A stretch of 43,239 nt of DNA from assembly GCA_001724265.1 (NCBI GenBank), contig MEDY01000704.1, positions 1 to 43,239 on the forward strand. Direction: 5' to 3'. The position numbers were made by a program, and so were the translations under genes. The DNA is from Rhizaria sp. SCN 62-66. Lineage: Eukaryota > Rhizaria, unplaced. The notes below the pieces were generated by a model. That model searched no databases, was not told where the DNA came from, and saw only the letters and a program-made list of their open reading frames with translations. Shown here piece by piece: positions 30,001 through 40,000 of the stretch. Each line of letters opens with the position of its first letter. Positions within the stretch are counted from its first letter, which is position 1.

Positions 30001-33000
30001 ACCGTCAGCAGCAGCGCAGTCAGGTGGCGGTCCACCCACCCCGCGACCGCGGCGTCCCCGGCGCGGCAGCCGGCGAGTTTGACGGCGACCACGGCGACAA
30101 GCCGGCTCCACGAGCCGACGGCCTCAGCCACGGCGGCCAGAGTCGCGGCGTCTTGCGCCGCAGCCTCGGCGGCGCGCTCCTGGACCAGTCCTTGCCACGC
30201 CGCGAGCAGCGACCCGGGAACGGAGCCCGCGGGCGCGGCCAGAGGCGCGGAGAACTCGGACGGCAGCGGCACCACAGTCGCGGTCAGCAGCGCGCCGAGA
30301 CGCGACATCGCACTCGCCTCGGCGTCCGCCGCAGCCGCAGTCGCGATTGTGGCGTTCGAGTGAGCAGCGGCGTCGTTAGCCGAAGACGCCGCGTTGCTGC
30401 TGGAGCTGGAGAAGTCGCCCCACGCGGCGGCGGCGTCGAGCACGAGCTGCTCCAGCGCGTCCGCATCAGCGCGCGGCAGGTGATGCAGATAGCGAGCGGC
30501 GACGGCGGTCGCGGCGGCCGCGGACGAGGCCGGAGCGCCCGCGGCGGCTGCGGCGGCGGCGGCACTGCTGCTGCTGCTGCCGCTGCTACTGCTGGCGACG
30601 AGCGCGGAGGAAGAGGACGTGACGGCGCGCGTGAGAGCGGCGCTGGACGGCGGGAGCGCCCCCAAAAGCACGAGAAAGTCGCTCAGGACCGGGCTCTCCA
30701 ACGGCAAGTGCGGCGCCGAGGGCTGTGCCAGGAGCGAGGCCAACGACGGCGACGCGTACGGCACTGTGGGCGGCGCAGCGGCGGCGAGCGCGGACCCGGG
30801 GGCCGCGAGCGCCGCACCGGAGCCAGAGGCCGCCGACCCGGAGCCGCCGCCGACTGCGGTTGAGACGCCCCCCAGTAGCGCTGCAACAGTGCGCGGCAGA
30901 ACCGTCGCCGATGACGACGACGACGACGACGACGATGATGAAGATGAGTTGGCGGAGGCCGACACGGGCAGCGGCAGCGCAAGCGCGGGGAGGAGCGACG
31001 ACGCGTGCAGCACTCGCGCCGTGAGCTGAGTGACGATAGCGCGCTGCTGCAAGAGCGCGTTCATCACGCCCGTGCGCACTGGGCACACGGAGCGTAGACT
31101 GGGCACGTCGCGCGCGGCGGCGGCGACCGCGGCGGCGGGGTCCCGCGGCAGCCGCGCGAGCACCGTCGGCAGATACAGCGGGTACGCAGCCGTGAGATAG
31201 CGTGCGAACGGCCGCGCGGTGCCCGGGGAGGTGAGCAGCGTGCGCAGGAGCGCGAAGACGGCAAGCGCGAGCACAGGGAACGTCTCAGCGAAGCCGGGCG
31301 CGAGGCCGAGCCGCAGCACGGCGTCAAGGCAGCCGCGCGCGCGGGACGCGCGGAGATCGGAGGACTGCACAGACCGCCACGCGGGGGCTGCGCTCGTGTC
31401 GAAGCCCAGGATGCGGTGCGCCAATGAGGGGGTGTCAGAGCACAGTTCTTGTTGCAGAGAGCGCAGCAGCGCAAGGCGGCCGCGGTTGGCGTAGTCGGCC
31501 AAGCACAGTCCGGCCTCTGCGGCGGCCCACGGCGACGGACCGACGACGGCGAGTGCGGCGCGCTCAGCCTCAGCGTTGAGGCGTGCGCGGGTGAACGGAA
31601 AGCAAGCCGCCTCCTCCGCCTCGCTGTCTTCGTCGTCGTCGTTCGCGGCGTGAGAGTTCGCGGCGGAGTTCGCGGCATCGGCGGCGCCGCCGGAAGCAGA
31701 GCCGCTGTTGGCCGCGGAGTCGCTGTCGGCGCCGTTGCCCGCGTTGTTCGAGCCGCGGAGCAGCGCGGTGACCGCGTTGGCCGCGGCGGCGAAGGCCGGA
31801 TCGTCGCGCGGCGACAGCGGCTGCTGCGGGGCGGCAATCAGCGCAGTCGCGGCCTCGGCGAGCTGGCAGAAGTCGCGCGGCGAGGCAACCCAGCCCAGCA
31901 GCAGCGCGGGCGCGCGGACGCCTGCGCTGAGGTGGCGCGCCAGCTCGGCCGCCGCGTGCGACACGGCCGCGGGGTCCACGGCGGCGCGCTCGGCGGCGAG
32001 GGTCGCCAGCACGTCTTGCGTCTCGCGCGCGGCGGGCGAGTCGAGCGCGTCCGACACCAGCGCGGGTGCCGGGACGACGCCGCGCTCGACCAGGGCGTGT
32101 GTGTAGACGCGTCGGCGGAGCGCGGACTCGGCCGCGAGGCGCGCCGCGGCGTCGGCGGACAGGGACAGCCGCTGCACCGCGGTGGGGGCGGCGGCGGAGC
32201 CCAGGCGGAAGCCCGCGAGCGTCCAGAGCACGAGGACGTCCTCGTGCGCGCACCGCAGCAGCTGCTCTGTGAGAGTCGTGAGCCGGAAGCGTGGCCGCAC
32301 GCGGTGCAGTGTCGCCATCAGAGAGGTTTCACAGCGCGCCACCTGCAGCAGCACTTGGAGCGCGCCGAGCAAGCACGCCTCGGTCAGGGGCCGCGGAACA
32401 AACAACGCGCGCGCGGCGCGCTCGAGGGGGGACAGAGCTGCGCACTCGGCGTCGGCCGCGTCGCTCTCGCGCTCGCCGTCGACGCCCGTCGCGGCGCCGC
32501 TACTGCCGGAGCCGGAGAGGCCGCTGCCGCTGGAGGCGCCGGAGCCCGTCGTCAAGGAGGAGGAGGCCGCGGCGGCGGCTGCGGCGGCGGTCGCGGCAGC
32601 TGCGGCTGCTGCGGCGGAGTCGGCGGCCGCTGCTATGGCGGCGATGGTCTGGAGCTCACGGCGTAGCGCATCGGAGTATGACGACAGCGCGGCGGTCGAC
32701 GTGGCGAGGTACGCGCGGGCAGCGGCTTCAGTACCCGTGAGTACCACGGGGGGCGCCTCGGTCGCCGCGGCTTCGGCGGCGGCGGCGGCAGCGGCCGCGG
32801 CCGTGGCGGCGGCGGCAGCCGCGGCGGCTGCAGGAGTCAGGGCGGCGGGCGCGGCGGCGGCGGGGGTGCCGAAGGAGAACGCAGTGCGAGCCGGTGCGGC
32901 TGCGGCAGTGGGGGCAGCAGCAGCAGCGCCGCCGCCGAAGGAAAAGCCGCCGAACGCGCGCGGGGCTGCCGCAGCCGCAGGCGCAGCAGCCCCGGCGGCG

Positions 33001-36000
33001 GCGGCTCCGAAGCCGAGCGCGGGCGCGGCGGCAACGGGGGGCGCTGCGAGCCTTGCGGCCTCACGGATCTTGGCGGAGAGAGTCGCGACGTCGGGCTCCT
33101 CAATGAGCGCAGAGCCCAAGTGTGCGTGCGCGCGCGCGACGAGGCGCATAAGCAGCGCGGGCAAAGTGAGCGAGCCGAGCGCGTGCAGCATGGTATCAAC
33201 CGCGGGGGCTGCGGCGGGCGCGATGAAACCGGCGGCCGAGCCCGCGGTCGCGGCCGCGGCGCCGGGGGCCGTGGCCGCAGGCAGCAGCGGCAGCGCCGCG
33301 GGGTCAAGTGACTGCAGCAGCCGCGCAAGCACGGCCAGCGAGGCCTCGATCACCGCCCAGCGCTCAGTCGCGGATGCGTACGCGGCGTCGAGCGAGGGCA
33401 GCAAGATCGAGTTGCGCAGGAGGTCAACGTACGGGGTGATGCCGGGCACGCGCGCGCCCGCGCCGAGCGCGACGGGAACGGGCGCGGTGCTAAGCAGCGT
33501 GAGCAGCAGCTTGACGAAGGCCAGGGTGAGCGGGTAACGCGCGCGCTTAGGCTCCACCGCGGTGATGTCGTACAGGAGCCCCGACGCGGGGACGGAGCCC
33601 GGCAGAGTCGCCGTCTGCCACGGCAGTAGCGCCGACGCCTGCGCGCTGCTCGCACTGGAGCCCGTTACGCTCCTAGCCTCGCCCGCACCACCAGCAGCGC
33701 CGGCGTTGTTGGGGCCGGCGAGAGTGCCAGCGGCGTTCGAGCTCGAGCTAGCGGCGCCGGCGCCGTCCACGCTGCCGTCACCGGCCTTGCCCACGCCGGC
33801 GCCCGCGCCGCCAGAGCTGACGACGACGCCCCCGGCCGCGGCGCTCGCGCGCTCGGTCTTGGCGACGTCGACGTCGACGACGGCGAAGGTGAACGCGCCC
33901 GCGGTAGCGACGGCGCGGCGGCGCTCGGCGGCGACGTCGATACAGCAGTCGTCGAGCACACGCCAAACCGCGAGCGCGGCCTCGGGGCTGCCGCGGGCGA
34001 GCGCTGCGAGCGTGTCGACGGCGGCGGCCTTGAGCTGCGGCGCGGCGCGGCACAGCAGCAGTTCGTGCAGGATCGGCAGCGCGCGGAGCTCCGCGCTCGA
34101 GACCAGCGCGTGACGCACCCAGGCAGAGCGCGCGACGGCTTGCACGAGCCGCAGCAACGCCATCACCACGGCGGCAGACGCGGGGTCGATCGGCAGAGCG
34201 GCGTACGCGGTCGCCGCGGAGGCCGACAGGGCGCCAGCGCCGGGATAAGAGACGCCGCCTGCATTAGCAGCGGCGGCCGCGGCCGCAGCGGCGGCCGCGG
34301 CGGAGGCGGCGGCGGCGACAGGGCCACGGGCAGGGGAAAACTGCGCCAAAACGCGGTCTAGCACGCGGAAAACGATCTCCCAGGAGAGGCGCGACGAGTG
34401 CTGGATCAGCGAGAAAATGTCCTCGGCGGCCGCAGCGTCGCCACCGGCGCAGAGCGCCTCGAGCAAGTCGACGAACGTGGGGAACAGAGGCGATTGCAGA
34501 GGGATCGGCAGACCGAGCCGGGGGCCGCCGCCGACGCCAGCGGAGCCGGCGCCCGCGCCCGCGGCGGCAGCGGCAGCAGCGGCAGCGGCGGCAGCGGCGG
34601 CGGCGCCGGGGGCCGAGCCCGCAGCGGCCGTCGCCGCGGCGGCCGAGGCCGAGGCCAGTGACAGCGACAAATGCAGAGACGACGCCTGCGGGTCAGCAAC
34701 GCCCGCGGCGAGGATCTGCGCGATTTCGGGGCAAGACCGAAAAAAGGCGACCGTCTGCGGCGCCGCGCGGGCGACGCTGGCGGTGAATCGCAGCAACCAG
34801 TGCGTTTGCAGCGCCGCCGCGGGCGCATCGGGGCCAGCGCCGTGGAGAAACGTCTCGTCAGCGGAGAAAACGCGCGCGAACTCACCGGGGAACGCGTTCA
34901 GCAGCGCGGCGAGCAGGACAGCAAAGGTTTCACCGAGAGCTGAGGCGCCGGCGGCCGAGGCGCCCGCGCCCGCGGCGGCGGCGGAAGCAGCGGAGGCGGC
35001 GGCAGGCGCGAGCAGCGGCGACGCGAAGCCCGTGGTGACCCATGACCGCAGCACGGGGCCCGCGATACACGCGAGGCACATGTTACTGCTCGCGGCGTCG
35101 GCGTCGATCGAGAGCCCGGCGCCAAGCACGGGCGCAGTGCGGCGCAAAAACAGCGCGGCGGGGAGGAGAAAGCCGTCTTGGTGGGCACGGCCAGCGCCAG
35201 GCCAGTCGCCGCCGCGAAGCGCAGTGACTAACGCCTCGGCAAAGGCAACATGCGGCCGCGCCCAATCACCACCGGCAGCGCCAGCGCCAGCCGCACCGCC
35301 AGCGGAGGAAGAAAGAGAATGTGTGTATGTGGGGTGGGCGCGCGCGAGGTCGGCGGCGTCGGCGGCGGCGTCCGCTGCGGCGGCGACGGCGGCGGCCTTG
35401 GACTCGAGCGCGGCGGTGACGCACGCGTGGAGCTGGAAGATCACGAGCACGGTCGCTGGGTCGGGTTTCACGGCCACCGAGGAGGAGGCCGACGACGCCG
35501 TCGAGCTGGAGACCGAGCCGGCCGCGGAAGGGCCGAGGAGGGACAACGGAGCGACTGCACCGGGGGCAGCAGCACCGGCGCCAGCGGCGGCGGCGGAGCC
35601 GGTGGCGGCCGAGGCGGCGAGCGAGGCCGAAAGCGCCTGTGCAAGCTTCATGAGCGCAGTGAGGTCGGCCGCGGCGACGTCAAGCCCGGGGCGGGAGAAC
35701 AGCGTGAAGAGGATATCAGCGATGGCGAGGGCTTCGTCGGCGCACTTGCGGCGCTGCACGGGGGAAGTACGCGTGAGTAACGCTTGCGCGGACGCGCACA
35801 GGTTACCCACGAGTCCCCCGCGCAGGCACTCGTCCAGCGCAGTGGCGATGACGTCGGCGAGGCCCGCACCGAGCGACGCGGCGCCTGCGGGCGTGGACAC
35901 AGTGTGGCGCAGCGCTGCCAAGTCGGCGAGCGCGGACAGTAAGTTGAGCCGCTGACGGAAGTAGAGCTCGTAGACGCGGCGGGTGCAGGCCGTCATGAAC

Positions 36001-36344
36001 GCGTCGGTCATGTGCGGCTTGATCGCGGTCTCGCGCTTGACCAAGTCAGCGGCCGCAGTGAAGAGGCGTGCTGTAGTCAGTTCGTTGAGCGAGACAGCGT
36101 CTGATATGGCGAGAATAAAGGGCGCCCAATCGCGCGGGAATGCGACTGTGGCGCCGTCAACAACAACCTTGCCGGCCTCAATCATCGTCTTGTCCTGCGG
36201 CGACGTGGCGCGCTGCGAGCAAGGGTTCGACAGCAGCGGCGCGTTGAGACGCAGCACTTGGCGCAGGTGGTCGAGGTTAATGTGCGATTGGCCACGCCAA
36301 GCGTCTTGCAACAGCTTGGCGAGGTCCTCGTGGAGAACGAGCAT
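27099..36344 (-). CDS. NUP205: NUP205/Nup192 inner-ring nucleoporin, expanded
   Basis: A large scaffold protein of the nuclear pore inner ring, expected to bind the Nup93/Nic96 adaptor. The frame from the ATG at 36344 (MLVLHEDLAKLL) to TAA encodes 3081 residues; it is open further upstream but only to a TTG. Similarity to animal NUP205 is clear in blocks. One is about residues 930-985, where YPLTLAFVKLLLTL and LGAGARVPGITPYVDLLRNS match the family's YPLTRAF and LGAGLRPPGFDPYLQFLRDS. Others include an LGFD segment near 1640, an RARLYTALSHYL helix near 2190 and an ATDGHHSVRTLAL segment near 2280. Human NUP205 is about 2010 residues; the excess is alanine and serine tracts inserted between helices. 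An FG-motif insert sits at about 1110-1160. Coding by one uninterrupted exon is inferred from the open frame. Some low-complexity stretches could be spliced out in frame. Confidence 0.88.
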   Translation of the reverse strand: MLVLHEDLAKLLQDAWRGQSHINLDHLRQVLRLNAPLLSNPCSQRATSPQDKTMIEAGKVVVDGATVAFPRDWAPFILAISDAVSLNELTTARLFTAAADLVKRETAIKPHMTDAFMTACTRRVYELYFRQRLNLLSALADLAALRHTVSTPAGAASLGAGLADVIATALDECLRGGLVGNLCASAQALLTRTSPVQRRKCADEALAIADILFTLFSRPGLDVAAADLTALMKLAQALSASLAASAATGSAAAAGAGAAAPGAVAPLSLLGPSAAGSVSSSTASSASSSVAVKPDPATVLVIFQLHACVTAALESKAAAVAAAADAAADAADLARAHPTYTHSLSSSAGGAAGAGAAGGDWARPHVAFAEALVTALRGGDWPGAGRAHQDGFLLPAALFLRRTAPVLGAGLSIDADAASSNMCLACIAGPVLRSWVTTGFASPLLAPAAASAASAAAAGAGASAAGASALGETFAVLLAALLNAFPGEFARVFSADETFLHGAGPDAPAAALQTHWLLRFTASVARAAPQTVAFFRSCPEIAQILAAGVADPQASSLHLSLSLASASAAAATAAAGSAPGAAAAAAAAAAAAAAAGAGAGSAGVGGGPRLGLPIPLQSPLFPTFVDLLEALCAGGDAAAAEDIFSLIQHSSRLSWEIVFRVLDRVLAQFSPARGPVAAAASAAAAAAAAAAAANAGGVSYPGAGALSASAATAYAALPIDPASAAVVMALLRLVQAVARSAWVRHALVSSAELRALPILHELLLCRAAPQLKAAAVDTLAALARGSPEAALAVWRVLDDCCIDVAAERRRAVATAGAFTFAVVDVDVAKTERASAAAGGVVVSSGGAGAGVGKAGDGSVDGAGAASSSSNAAGTLAGPNNAGAAGGAGEARSVTGSSASSAQASALLPWQTATLPGSVPASGLLYDITAVEPKRARYPLTLAFVKLLLTLLSTAPVPVALGAGARVPGITPYVDLLRNSILLPSLDAAYASATERWAVIEASLAVLARLLQSLDPAALPLLPAATAPGAAAATAGSAAGFIAPAAAPAVDTMLHALGSLTLPALLMRLVARAHAHLGSALIEEPDVATLSAKIREAARLAAPPVAAAPALGFGAAAAGAAAPAAAAAPRAFGGFSFGGGAAAAAPTAAAAPARTAFSFGTPAAAAPAALTPAAAAAAAAATAAAAAAAAAEAAATEAPPVVLTGTEAAARAYLATSTAALSSYSDALRRELQTIAAIAAAADSAAAAAAAATAAAAAAAASSSLTTGSGASSGSGLSGSGSSGAATGVDGERESDAADAECAALSPLERAARALFVPRPLTEACLLGALQVLLQVARCETSLMATLHRVRPRFRLTTLTEQLLRCAHEDVLVLWTLAGFRLGSAAAPTAVQRLSLSADAAARLAAESALRRRVYTHALVERGVVPAPALVSDALDSPAARETQDVLATLAAERAAVDPAAVSHAAAELARHLSAGVRAPALLLGWVASPRDFCQLAEAATALIAAPQQPLSPRDDPAFAAAANAVTALLRGSNNAGNGADSDSAANSGSASGGAADAANSAANSHAANDDDEDSEAEEAACFPFTRARLNAEAERAALAVVGPSPWAAAEAGLCLADYANRGRLALLRSLQQELCSDTPSLAHRILGFDTSAAPAWRSVQSSDLRASRARGCLDAVLRLGLAPGFAETFPVLALAVFALLRTLLTSPGTARPFARYLTAAYPLYLPTVLARLPRDPAAAVAAAARDVPSLRSVCPVRTGVMNALLQQRAIVTQLTARVLHASSLLPALALPLPVSASANSSSSSSSSSSSSSATVLPRTVAALLGGVSTAVGGGSGSAASGSGAALAAPGSALAAAAPPTVPYASPSLASLLAQPSAPHLPLESPVLSDFLVLLGALPPSSAALTRAVTSSSSALVASSSSGSSSSSAAAAAAAAGAPASSAAAATAVAARYLHHLPRADADALEQLVLDAAAAWGDFSSSSSNAASSANDAAAHSNATIATAAAADAEASAMSRLGALLTATVVPLPSEFSAPLAAPAGSVPGSLLAAWQGLVQERAAEAAAQDAATLAAVAEAVGSWSRLVAVVAVKLAGCRAGDAAVAGWVDRHLTALLLTVLGRVQDATPLWRRHIQTLTTTAVVLAAALRASPLLAASGGASGDATGDAAAAAAAGGARYQSSGLFTAFVDAISCCPTQTARARLYTALSHYLTYTAPPSAGANGAADCDTTTLAVAGVSSSALGAMSDAGTRACAAAAEALARANTAVLSRRAERVIAVLLSDATDGHHSVRTLALQCLGALAARLPGADWASLLTARGALSVLLAELDKAELQAATVRAAVAPGLDEYAAVTAVEALLGLLGTVAALPAGARLLVEAGAVDALARFTPLSAPAVVAGASAGIGLTGNNGGSSVESPLPVQRLLRMLSPALQLVVTLTAQGPRHVGLHTAAARFLAAHAAPLTALLREELGAPLVFTSTLTTLDTTLALVAQLLRGPLFAAARAATPSLNSNNNNNGSDEFDAMATLTQYARLAVRLVSRYQDPARTGSPALRALLALDSSSAAPNASASASASASASALAAGGSASGTAAAAAAAAAAAAAAAAAGQFGAVIEGVTARALSEDAAPGARAADLCGSILRHALSCCVAAQRVPRWRPCVSAAAQPEALAPPLETLTAAVAAAAARTARCALTVDLCAETAAAVARGGMLFSVLASFKHRGASAAEADLFRFVLSRAGASSAAATAAAQASASAAAAADGAAAGWLDGGVGMRRAQLAAMSSSSVVADAVAALLLCRRIAAARLVTAFATLELALWLLYASLAAVANADSADGGDAEAAAAAAAAAAALASGAGGALGAEMSVMHPNSFSASHWGSAFVASAAAVAPSASPSSPAQTRDVLLRARAALLEAPAAGAGVRGGADYAFTPLAMLDSGRGSPSRGAARSDSDAAAAAGASAGAVAAPLVVVRRVLELLPAAVAAAGDGSGRAREMIGVAAAGDGLLLRGELSFVPSGVSAVVGLFGREAAAAAAAAAATGAGTWGEEQELAALDARVAVPGVPGAAVATGFAHRMLRKLAALLDLHAAA
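32860..33015 (-). other. FG-motif insert inside NUP205
   Basis: Residues about 1110-1160 contain GFG (F1112), AFGG (F1131), SFGG (F1136) and FSFGTP (F1158), separated by Ala/Pro-rich linkers without acidic residues. This is typical FG-nucleoporin composition, which normally lies in other pore subunits and binds transport receptors. It lies between the conserved PYVDLLRNS block and the downstream helical repeats. Confidence 0.75.
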
Positions 36345-37008
36345 GCTGACTCGAGATGAAACGGGCGGGGCTGCCGGTGAGTCAAGTGTTAGAACTGCTG
36401 TTGTTGTGTGCACGGAGTGTGCTGGGGTGTTGGAATCAGAGACAGCGCTGGGGTCGAAGCGAAGTGGACGGCCAGCGGGGCTGCTGAGAAGGGGAGACTC
36501 ACGCGCGGGCGGCGGAGCGGGCAAGGCGGGAGCCAAAGGGAGCGGAAGACGCCAGATTCAAGCGCAACTCGCTGCAGAGAAGTTGGGACAGACAGGGAAC
36601 TTCGGGGAAAGCTGGGCGCGAAGGGCGGACCGTTGGGACGCAGCGGAGTTAGGGTTCGTTAAACGTGAGTGATCAGCAGGAAATACATCGTGTGAGCAAG
36701 TATAATAGAAATGCAAGATAGAATAATGCGTTTTCTTTCTAAATCAATTTGATATCTATTTACCACATGACGACCTGTCGCTATACACTCTGCGAAAGCG
36801 TGGCGCCCAGCCAGACAGCGCCGGCCGGCCAGCGGCGGTTGGCCACAGCTCGACTTTTTTCGGCCCCTGCTGCAGTCGGTCTCGTTGAAGAACGCCGTCA
36901 CGGAGAGACGAAGAGTGTTCTGGTGGGGGCGAGAGTGTGAACCGTGAGTATTGCTGTATCTCGACACCTGAACCGTCAGCGAACTTTGCGAAAGAGTTTC
37001 TAATCACA
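36345..37008. promoter_or_regulatory. Divergent promoter region NUP205 / DDX10
   Basis: The 664 bp between the two start codons must hold both promoters and leaders. The NUP205-proximal half is GC-rich. The middle, about 36660-36770, is AT-rich. No specific factor site could be identified. A shared bidirectional promoter for nuclear pore and ribosome biogenesis genes is possible but is inference. Confidence 0.45.
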
Positions 37009-40000
37009 ATGTCTTCTAGGTACGTCAAATATATTGTTCAATCGCGCTCATGCAGCATTTAAGTTCCTTTCCTAGCCCTTTTGCGAAGACGCTTTTCTTA
37101 CCCTCGACTCACCTTCTCCCTGCCCCTCGCTCTCGTTCCCTCGCTCCTTCTTGCAACAACGCCCGGCTCTGCCGCTTGCCGTTTACTTGCAGCACTGAGA
37201 AGCCTATCGTTGTGGGCGCGTCCAAGGCGCGTATGACGAAGCACGAGCGCCGCAAGGCCGACAAGCGCGCGCAGGCCGAGGCCCTCAAGGAGATTGGTCT
37301 GCTGCGCCAGCGTCTGCGCATCGAGACCCCGCCCGCGGGCTCCAACCCCTGGCTCAACGAGGACGCCGCCACGCAGGCCGCCGAGCCCCGCTTTGTAACC
37401 ATCGACGGCGCTGCCGAAGACGAGCTCATGCGCGATACCAAGCGTAACCAGCGTCTTGCCAAATCCGCTAACCGCACTCCTCTGACCACGGCGCTGCTGT
37501 CGTCGCTCAAGACGTTCGCCGCGCTGCCGATCTCGTCGCTCACGCTCAAGGGGCTCGCAGCCGCGAACTACACGCACCTTACCCGCGTCCAGCGCGGCGC
37601 ACTGCCGCACGCGCTCGCCGGGCGCGACGTGCTCGCCTCCGCGCGCACAGGCAGCGGCAAGACGCTGGCATATCTGATCCCCGTGCTGGAGCGGCTGTAC
37701 GTAGAGCAGTGGGACCGTGAGCACGGCGGACTGGGCGCGCTGATCATCTCGCCGACGCGCGAGCTGGCGGTGCAGATCTTCACTGTGATGCGCAAGATCG
37801 GCCGCCACCACACCTTCTCCGCGGGGCTCGTTATCGGCGGGAAAGACGCGGAGCAAGAGAAGAAGATGATCGGCCGCATCAACATCCTCGTCGCCACCCC
37901 GGGCCGGCTGCTGCATCATATGGACGAGACGTACGACTTCGACACCCACGCGTTACGCGTACTTGTGCTTGACGAGGCGGACCGCCTGCTCGAGATGGGC
38001 TTTGCGGACGTGATCGACGGCATTCTTGACAACTTACCCAAGTACCCGCAGCGGCAGACGCTGCTGTTCAGCGCCACGCAGACTTCGGAGGCGATGCGCA
38101 ACCTCGTCAAGCTCAGCCTGCATAAGGCCGAGGTGATCGGCGTGCACGATAAGGACGATCAGGCCACTCCCGTGAACCTGTACCACCACTACCTCGTCTG
38201 CAACGCCGGTGACAAGGTCAACATGCTCTACGGCTTCATCAAGACCCACCAGTGGCAGAAGACGCTTGTGTTCCTCTCTTCCACCAAGCAAGTCCGCTTC
38301 TTCTTTGAAGCCATGTGCCGTCTGCGTCCTGGTGTTCCTATTATGCACATCCACGGCGGCATGAAGCTCCACAACCGTCTCAACGTCTTCACCGAGTTCT
38401 GCAACCAGGTACGACGCTTTCTTTCAATCAAAAAAACAAATAGTTGACTTGTTGATTCCACTTTGAATGTATCTTGTTTTGTAAACGAATGTATTTTTAT
38501 CTGCAAATACTCACTCTTGAATCTTTTTCGTTTGTTTTCTCGTCAACAGGAGCGTGCGGTGCTGTTCGCGACTGACGTCACTGCGCGCGGCCTGGACTTC
38601 ACCAACGTCAACTGGGTTCTCCAGCTCGACTGCCCCGAGACTGTGGCGGACTACATCCACCGTGTCGGCCGCACTGCGCGGTTCAACAACCGCGGCAACG
38701 CGATGTTGCTGCTGCAGGAGCACGAGCTGCCGTTCATCGAGAAGCTTGCCGCGGCCAAGGTGTTCCCGCGCAAGGTCGGCGTGCAACAGCAGCAGACGTG
38801 GAACGTGACGCAGATGCTCGCCGCGCTGTGTGCCGAAGACACCGAACTTAAGTACCTCGCTCAGCGCGCCTTCGTGTCGTACATCCGCCAGGTCCACTTG
38901 GCCGCTGATAAAGACGTCTTCTCGGTCCGCGAAGTCGACGGCCCCGCGCTGGCGCTGTCGATGGGTCTCCCCGGTGTGCCGACGATCAAGTCGCTCCGCG
39001 GGAGCCGCAGCGCGCTGAAAAACATGCCGCACCAGCTGCGCGCGATGCAGGATAAGGAGCGCGAGAAAGCCAAGGCCAAGGCCAAGGAGGAGAAGAAGCG
39101 TCTCCGCGACCTCGAGGCCGGCGCGGTGCAGCAGGCTGGCGATATGGAGCGCATGGTGCGCCGCAAGAACGCGACGGTGCTCGACGAGTCGCGTCTGCGG
39201 ATGCGCGCTGACCAGGGCGACGACGAGGACGACGATTTCCTCACCATCGGCAAGCGCAATCTGAGCTACGATGAGGATGTCGCCGGGGCGGCTGAGGAAG
39301 GTTACGCGCGCGCACAAGCCCGCAAGCTGAGCACGATGCGTGAGCTCATGATCTCGGAGGCTGATTTGGCCGCTGCGGAGGCCGAGGCCGCTGCTGCGCT
39401 TGAGAATGACGAGGAGACTGACCTGATCAAGCTCATTGAGGCCGATATCTCCGCTGATGACGACGAGAGCGACGACGATGAGGGCGAGGCTGATGCTGAG
39501 GAGCGCAAGAGCAGCAAGTCTGGCAAGAAGTCTGGCAAGAAGGGCGGCGCTGACGACGATGACGATGCGCATGAGTCTGACGAAGAAGGCGCCGCCGCCA
39601 TCGCCCGTCTCAAGGCCAAGAAGGCCGCCGGCGCAAAGACCGGTGATGAGAGCAAGAGCAAGGACTCTAAGAGTCTCGACGAGCGCGTGCTCAAGGCTGA
39701 CCGTGAGCGCACTGAGCGCAAGGCGGCCAAGCGCGCGGCGCGCCAGCGCGAGCTCGACGCGCGTCTCCGCGCCGCCATGGTGACGGAAAACATGGAAGTC
39801 AAGTCGCTCGACGAGGCGCTCAAAGAAGGCATCGACGGCAGCTTCGTTAAGGAACTGCGTGGGCGCGTCAAGTCCAACGACGCGCAGGACCGTGAGCGTC
39901 ACCGTGAGCGCGTGCATCAGAAGTACGCCAAGGCCAAGGCTGAGCGTCTCGCGGCGCTGCGTGCGGAGCAGGCGATGGACGGGGACTACTACCAGCTGCC

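Noticed and set aside
27760-30863. Long plus-strand frames (655 and 832 codons) inside the NUP205 region, and others to 36672
   Set aside because: They are antisense shadows of an extremely GC-rich gene. Their translations are poly-Ala/Ser or Arg/Gly runs, while the minus strand shows real NUP205 similarity.
36345-36536. N-terminal extension of NUP205 to 36536
   Set aside because: The codon at 36536 is TTG, and there is no ATG before 36344. The extra 64 residues are Pro/Ala/Ser-rich and look like translated leader.
37050-37232. ATG at 37050 as the DDX10 start
   Set aside because: It lies in a pyrimidine-rich stretch that fits an intron with good donor and acceptor. The micro-exon start at 37009 gives a more natural N-terminus, though RNA evidence is lacking.
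38463-38549. Start of a separate protein at 38463
   Set aside because: This is the tail of intron 2 read through in frame. The helicase joins exactly across the intron without it.
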